A program made the position numbers and the translations under genes. Below the pieces are notes generated by a model. That model ran no database searches, was not told the DNA's origin, and was given only the letters and a program-made list of their open reading frames with translations. Source: UBA1431 sp002329665 (lineage in GTDB: Bacteria > Bacillota > Clostridia > Christensenellales > UBA1431). From it: 64,000 nucleotides of DNA. Shown piece by piece: positions 60,626-64,000 of the stretch (position 1 is its first letter; every line of letters begins with the position of its first letter). The stretch covers positions 620,001-684,000 of the forward strand of contig JAXGXY010000001.1 of assembly GCA_040772545.1 (NCBI GenBank). The letters run 5' to 3'.

Positions 60626-62493
60626 AACACCGGGCAAAAAGGATTGTCGCCGCCATACTGGCCTGCCTCGCGGCGGGGCTGCTGCCTTCGAATACGCTGG
60701 CGGAGCAAAGCGAGAACACCCCCAAGGAAGAGGTCGTGTACGTCAGCCTGGAAGCCGACGGGAGCTTCGGCCGCGCCTACGTCGTAAACGCCTTCGACTT
60801 GTCAAAGCCGGGGACCATCGTGGACTACGGCGATTATTCGACCGTGGCCAACCTCTCGACGACGGACCCTCTGGACTTTGAGGACGGGAGGGTGCGCGCA
60901 AACGCGCCGGCGGGGAGGTTCTATTACCAGGGCGACCTAGACTCGGCCCGGTTGCCGTGGCTGATATCGGTCACGTACCTGCTAAACGGGAAGCCCGTGG
61001 AGGCCGCCAGCCTCGCGGGGGCGAAGGGGCGCCTTCAGATACGCCTCGCCATACGGGACAACCCCGGGGCCGAAAAAACGTTCGCCGGGCATTACGCGCT
61101 GCAGGTGTCGGTCGCGCTGGATACGCAGCGCTGTGCCGGTATCCTGGCCGGGGGCGCGACCATCGCGAACTCCGGCAAGCACAAGGTCGTCTCCTTTATA
61201 AAGATGCCGGACACGGACGCGGACTACAGCATCACGGCCGACGTCGAGGCCTTTGAAATGGAAGGCATACAGATTGCCGGCATCCCCCTCACGGTGGACA
61301 TGTCCCTGCCGGACACGGGGCAGCTCACCGGCGGGTTCGCGCAGCTTCGAAACGGAATACGCGACCTTCACGGGGGCGCAGGGGAGTTGAACGAGGGGGC
61401 GGCCGGGCTCGCGGACGGGGCAGGGCAGCTTTGCGACGGACTGCGGTCTATGCAGACCGGCCTGGGCGACGTCGAGGGCGGTTTGTCCGAGCTGGTCGGG
61501 GGAAACGGCGGCCTTCTGGACGGGTCGAAGCAGATAAAAGACGCCCTTAACGAGATACGGACGCAGCTAAACGGCTTTTCCGTCACGACGTCGGACCTTA
61601 CTCGTCTGGCCGAGGGGTCCGCGCAGATCGCGCAGGGGATAGGCGAACTCAGCGGGGGACTCGACGCGCTCGGGGCCGGCTTTTCCCGGGCGGACGGCGG
61701 CGTGAGCGCGCTTACGGGCGGCGCCTTTTCCGGCCTTCATGAGGCTAACGAAGCGACCGTCGCGGCGCTGAACGATCGGATTGCGGTGCTGATGGCCGAC
61801 GGGCACGCCGACCCCGCCGAGGTCGCGCTGCTCACGCAGGCCGCCGGGTTGCTCACGGCCAACGACGAACTGGTATCGGGCCTGAAAACGGGGATCGCGG
61901 GCGACGGGACGGGGGAAAACCCCGGCCTTGCGGCCGGGGCGGCCGCCCTCGACGCGCAGTATGCGCAGTTCGACGCCGGGGTACAGGAGCTGCCCTCGAG
62001 ACTCGGCGATATGGCCGCGGGCATCACGCGACTCAAGGAAGGCATCGACGCGCTGGCCGGCAACTACGGGGAGTTCCATTCGGGGCTGAAGGACTACGCC
62101 CGCGGCGCCGCCTCGATACACGGCGGGCTGAAGGAACTCTGCAAGGGGTTTAACGAACTCGCAAAAGGCGGCGCGGACCTAAGCGCGGGGCTTAAGACGC
62201 TGCTGGAGGGGACGCTCAGGCTCAAGGACGGGACCGGCGAACTCAGGAGCCGCACACAAAACATGGACGCCGAGATGCAGGCCCGGATCGAAGAGATGCT
62301 CGAAACGTATACCCAAACGGATTTCGACGTGGTCTCCTTCGTCTCGCCCCTCAACACGAACGTGGAGTCCGTACAGTTCGTGATGGTGACCGACGGCATC
62401 GCGGCGGCACAGGACGCGGAGGAGCCGGCCCAAAAGGAAAGCGACGGTCCCAAGGATTTCTGGGGCCGCCTGCTGGCCCTCTTCGGCCTGTAG
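60622..62493 (+). CDS. Exported Leu-x-x-Gly heptad-repeat protein (YhgE-like)
   Basis: This 623-residue protein has a signal peptide (IVAAILACLAAGLLPSNTLA) and an N-terminal beta domain (about 35-240). Long heptad arrays follow (about 245-345 and 470-560): LRNGIRDLHGGAGELNEGAAGLADGAGQL and LKELCKGFNELAKGGADLSAGLKTLLEGTLRLKDG. The X-X-X-Leu-X-X-Gly pattern is typical of YhgE/Pip-type and MMPL-partner proteins. It ends in a short amphipathic WGRLLALFGL. Translationally coupled to the RND gene, so probably its extracytoplasmic partner. Confidence 0.85.
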   Translation: MKHRAKRIVAAILACLAAGLLPSNTLAEQSENTPKEEVVYVSLEADGSFGRAYVVNAFDLSKPGTIVDYGDYSTVANLSTTDPLDFEDGRVRANAPAGRFYYQGDLDSARLPWLISVTYLLNGKPVEAASLAGAKGRLQIRLAIRDNPGAEKTFAGHYALQVSVALDTQRCAGILAGGATIANSGKHKVVSFIKMPDTDADYSITADVEAFEMEGIQIAGIPLTVDMSLPDTGQLTGGFAQLRNGIRDLHGGAGELNEGAAGLADGAGQLCDGLRSMQTGLGDVEGGLSELVGGNGGLLDGSKQIKDALNEIRTQLNGFSVTTSDLTRLAEGSAQIAQGIGELSGGLDALGAGFSRADGGVSALTGGAFSGLHEANEATVAALNDRIAVLMADGHADPAEVALLTQAAGLLTANDELVSGLKTGIAGDGTGENPGLAAGAAALDAQYAQFDAGVQELPSRLGDMAAGITRLKEGIDALAGNYGEFHSGLKDYARGAASIHGGLKELCKGFNELAKGGADLSAGLKTLLEGTLRLKDGTGELRSRTQNMDAEMQARIEEMLETYTQTDFDVVSFVSPLNTNVESVQFVMVTDGIAAAQDAEEPAQKESDGPKDFWGRLLALFGL

Positions 62494-62577
62494 GCCCGGC
62501 TGAACGGAGCCGCCCGTTCCGGGTTATTAGTAAGGTGATCCGTGAGGCATCCGGCCGGGACCGGCGAGAATAATGCA

Positions 62578-62606
62578 TGACCCGGCGGAAAAATCCATGC
62601 TATAAT
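62578..62606 (+). promoter_or_regulatory. Probable promoter of the DUF2156 gene
   Basis: TATAAT at 62601-62606 is consensus. The upstream box (TGACCC at 62578-62583, 17-bp spacing) is weak. Confidence 0.5.
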
Positions 62607-62658
62607 GCACAGTAACGGGAGGACATGCCTGTAGGTTCATGCGCCCGCTGCTGGAGGA

Positions 62659-63573
62659 ATGGATTTGGATTTCACGAGTATATCGCTGGCTGCCCGGGAA
62701 CAGATAAGGACTTTTGCGGAAGCGTGGCAGCTCGAACTGTCGGACCTGTCTTTCGCGAACATGTTCATCTGGCGCTACAGCCACAACATCGAGTACTGCA
62801 TCGAGGACGACGTGCTCTACGTAAAGCTTTGCCACAGGAGGTTCCCTTGTTTTTTCTTTGTCCCGCTGCCGCTAAGCAAAGAGCGGTCATTAAGGGGGCC
62901 GCTGATGCGGCTCAGGGAATACAGCGCGTCTTTGGACGAGCCGCTGCGCGTCAAGTCCGCTACCGAGGAGCAGAAGGCGAAGATCGAACGCGACTGTCCT
63001 GACATGTTCGATTTCACTTACGACGAAGGGCGTTTCGACTATGTCTACAACACCCGCGACCTCATCGAACTCAGGGGGAAGAAGTACCACGGGAAGCGCA
63101 ACCACATCAACCGCTTCCTCTCGCTCTACGACCATACGTACGCCCCGCTAATAAAGGAGCATGTGGAGGGGTGCATAAAGGTCTTTACGGACTGGGTGGA
63201 GAAAAAGGGCATCGTGGGGCCGGACGTCGAGGACGAATGGCGCTCGGTCACCGAGGCGCTGTTCCATTTCGAGGAACTTGGCCTCAAAGGCGGCGTCATA
63301 GAGATTGACGGGGCGGTGCAGGCCTTTACGCTGGGCGAACAGCTCACAGCCGACACCGCGCTGATCCATATCGAAAAGGGGAACACCGCCTACGACGGCA
63401 TCTTCGCGGTGATAAACCAGAAGTTCATCGAGACGGAGTTTGCCCATACGCGCTTCGTCAACCGCGAGGAGGACCTCGGGATCGAAGGCCTGCGCAAGGC
63501 CAAGCGCTCCTACCGCCCGGTGAGGATGGTCAATAAATACGACCTGAAGCTGAGGGGAGAGACCCGCGAATGA
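62659..63573 (+). CDS. DUF2156 (phosphatidylglycerol lysyltransferase C-terminal-like) protein
   Basis: This 304-residue GNAT-like protein begins FTSISLAAREQIRTFAEAWQLELSDLSFANMFIWRYSHNIEYCIEDDVLYV. It has the central RGKKYHGKRNHINRFLSLYDHTY (conserved GKKYHxKRNHIN motif) and LINxxF-like end NKYDLKLRGETRE. The family transfers aminoacyl groups in lysyl-PG synthases, but single-domain members lack the membrane part, so substrate is unknown. The ATG at 62659 follows GGAGGA. It overlaps the GNAT gene by four bp. Confidence 0.9.
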   Translation: MDLDFTSISLAAREQIRTFAEAWQLELSDLSFANMFIWRYSHNIEYCIEDDVLYVKLCHRRFPCFFFVPLPLSKERSLRGPLMRLREYSASLDEPLRVKSATEEQKAKIERDCPDMFDFTYDEGRFDYVYNTRDLIELRGKKYHGKRNHINRFLSLYDHTYAPLIKEHVEGCIKVFTDWVEKKGIVGPDVEDEWRSVTEALFHFEELGLKGGVIEIDGAVQAFTLGEQLTADTALIHIEKGNTAYDGIFAVINQKFIETEFAHTRFVNREEDLGIEGLRKAKRSYRPVRMVNKYDLKLRGETRE

Positions 63574-64000
63574 GGGAATACGAAACGACCGAAAAGGACG
63601 CAAAGCGCATCCGGGAAATCTGGGAGGCCTGCTTCGACGATACGAAGGCCTTCGGCGACTGGTTTTTCACGCATCGCTATACCCCGGCGCAGACGTTGGC
63701 GTTCCGTGAAAACGGCGATATCCTCTCCAACCTTCAGATGATCCCCTACCGCGTGCGCCTGAGGGGCCGCGAACTAGCCTCCTGGTTCATCGTCGGGGCC
63801 GCCACGCTCCCCGAGGCGCGCAACAGGGGCCATATGGCGGCGCTGTTGAAGGCGTCCTTTGCGCGGATGCGGGAAGCGGGCGTGACCCTGTCCCACCTCT
63901 ACCCGTTCCAGTACGATTTCTACCGCAGATTCGGGTACGAAGTATGCTCCGAGCGGCTGCTCGCGCGACTGTCCCCGTCCGACATCCTCGGGAGCAGGGT
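63570..64000 (+). CDS. GNAT acetyltransferase (Eis-like), 3' end beyond window
   Basis: The first 143 residues are present and the frame runs off the end of the window. It begins MREYETTEKDAKRIREIWEACF and has a GNAT motif A region ATLPEARNRGHMAALLKASF (RxxGxxA-type acetyl-CoA loop) and LYPFQYDFYRRFGYEV, as in Eis-like enzymes. The ATG overlaps the DUF2156 stop, a pairing of two GNAT-fold proteins in one operon. Substrate unknown. Confidence 0.85.
   Translation, partial: MREYETTEKDAKRIREIWEACFDDTKAFGDWFFTHRYTPAQTLAFRENGDILSNLQMIPYRVRLRGRELASWFIVGAATLPEARNRGHMAALLKASFARMREAGVTLSHLYPFQYDFYRRFGYEVCSERLLARLSPSDILGSR

Noticed and set aside
1..64000. tRNA, rRNA or CRISPR features
   Set aside because: No tRNA cloverleaf with conserved GGTTC-type arm, no rRNA sequence and no regularly spaced short repeats were seen.

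Overview
The window is GC-rich DNA, densely packed with short overlapping operons, and reads as a chromosomal contig from a monoderm member of the Bacillota (Clostridia-like). The evidence is a Tad pilus operon without an outer-membrane secretin, frequent GTG/TTG starts behind strong AGGAGG-type ribosome binding sites, Gram-positive families (DUF421/DUF4363, YkvI, amidase_6, ComFB, Gx transporter, RmuC, WYL and DtxR regulators), and an FMN riboswitch on a ribD-ribE-ribBA-ribH operon. No rRNA, tRNA, CRISPR array, phage gene or intact transposase was recognised. The species cannot be named from the sequence.

Layout. 1-1.6 kb: C-terminal part of a subtilisin-like (S8) exported protease with InlB-type and fibronectin-III-like repeats. 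1.7-2.2 kb: stacked terminators, then a sigma-A promoter and a c-di-GMP-I (GEMM) riboswitch. 2.3-11.3 kb: the Tad/Flp pilus operon (prepilin peptidase, a decayed flp copy, flp, TadE, TadG-like, CpaB, TadZ, TadA, TadB, TadC) ending with a DUF192 protein and a DivIVA-like coiled-coil protein. 11.5-14.1 kb: a frameshifted FGGY sugar kinase and an SDR dehydrogenase. 14.3-17.1 kb: ComFB, a small membrane protein, a ChbG-type deacetylase and a cysteine-synthase-like enzyme. 17.1-24.6 kb: a possible structured RNA, the copper ATPase CopA, a glycosyltransferase, RmuC, an ApbE/NusG-II/Gx cluster and tRNA adenosine deaminase. 24.6-28.9 kb: a toroid-fold protein and a Crp/Fnr regulator with an ABC importer. 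29-33.3 kb: small proteins, then a FIST-GGDEF cyclase beside an HD-GYP phosphodiesterase. 33.5-37.1 kb: a CbpA-like DnaJ and ClpB. 37.3-48.3 kb: SRAP, an Lgt-like protein, a zinc-ribbon cysteine peptidase, MntR-like and WYL regulators, two DUF3795 proteins, DUF4363/DUF421, YkvI, a patatin and an amidase_6 protein. 48.4-51.7 kb: DUF2207, LemA and a lipoprotein. 51.9-52.3 kb: an element bounded by inverted repeats. 52.7-57.1 kb: the riboflavin operon with a HAD phosphatase at its 3' end. 57.2-64 kb: a second amidase, a TetR/RND pair with a leucine/glycine-heptad exported protein, a DUF2156 protein and a truncated GNAT.

The strongest theme is cyclic-dinucleotide control of a surface organelle. 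A c-di-GMP riboswitch heads the Tad operon, and the same window encodes a c-di-GMP synthase/hydrolase pair and a ComFB protein. A second theme is flavin: a complete riboflavin operon with its own candidate phosphatase, and an ApbE flavinyltransferase cluster. Features that most need checking are the decayed flp duplication, the TadE and TadG-like genes separated by one in-frame TAG with no ordinary start for the second, the one-base deletion in the FGGY kinase, the inverted-repeat element at 51.9-52.3 kb and the possible RNA upstream of copA.
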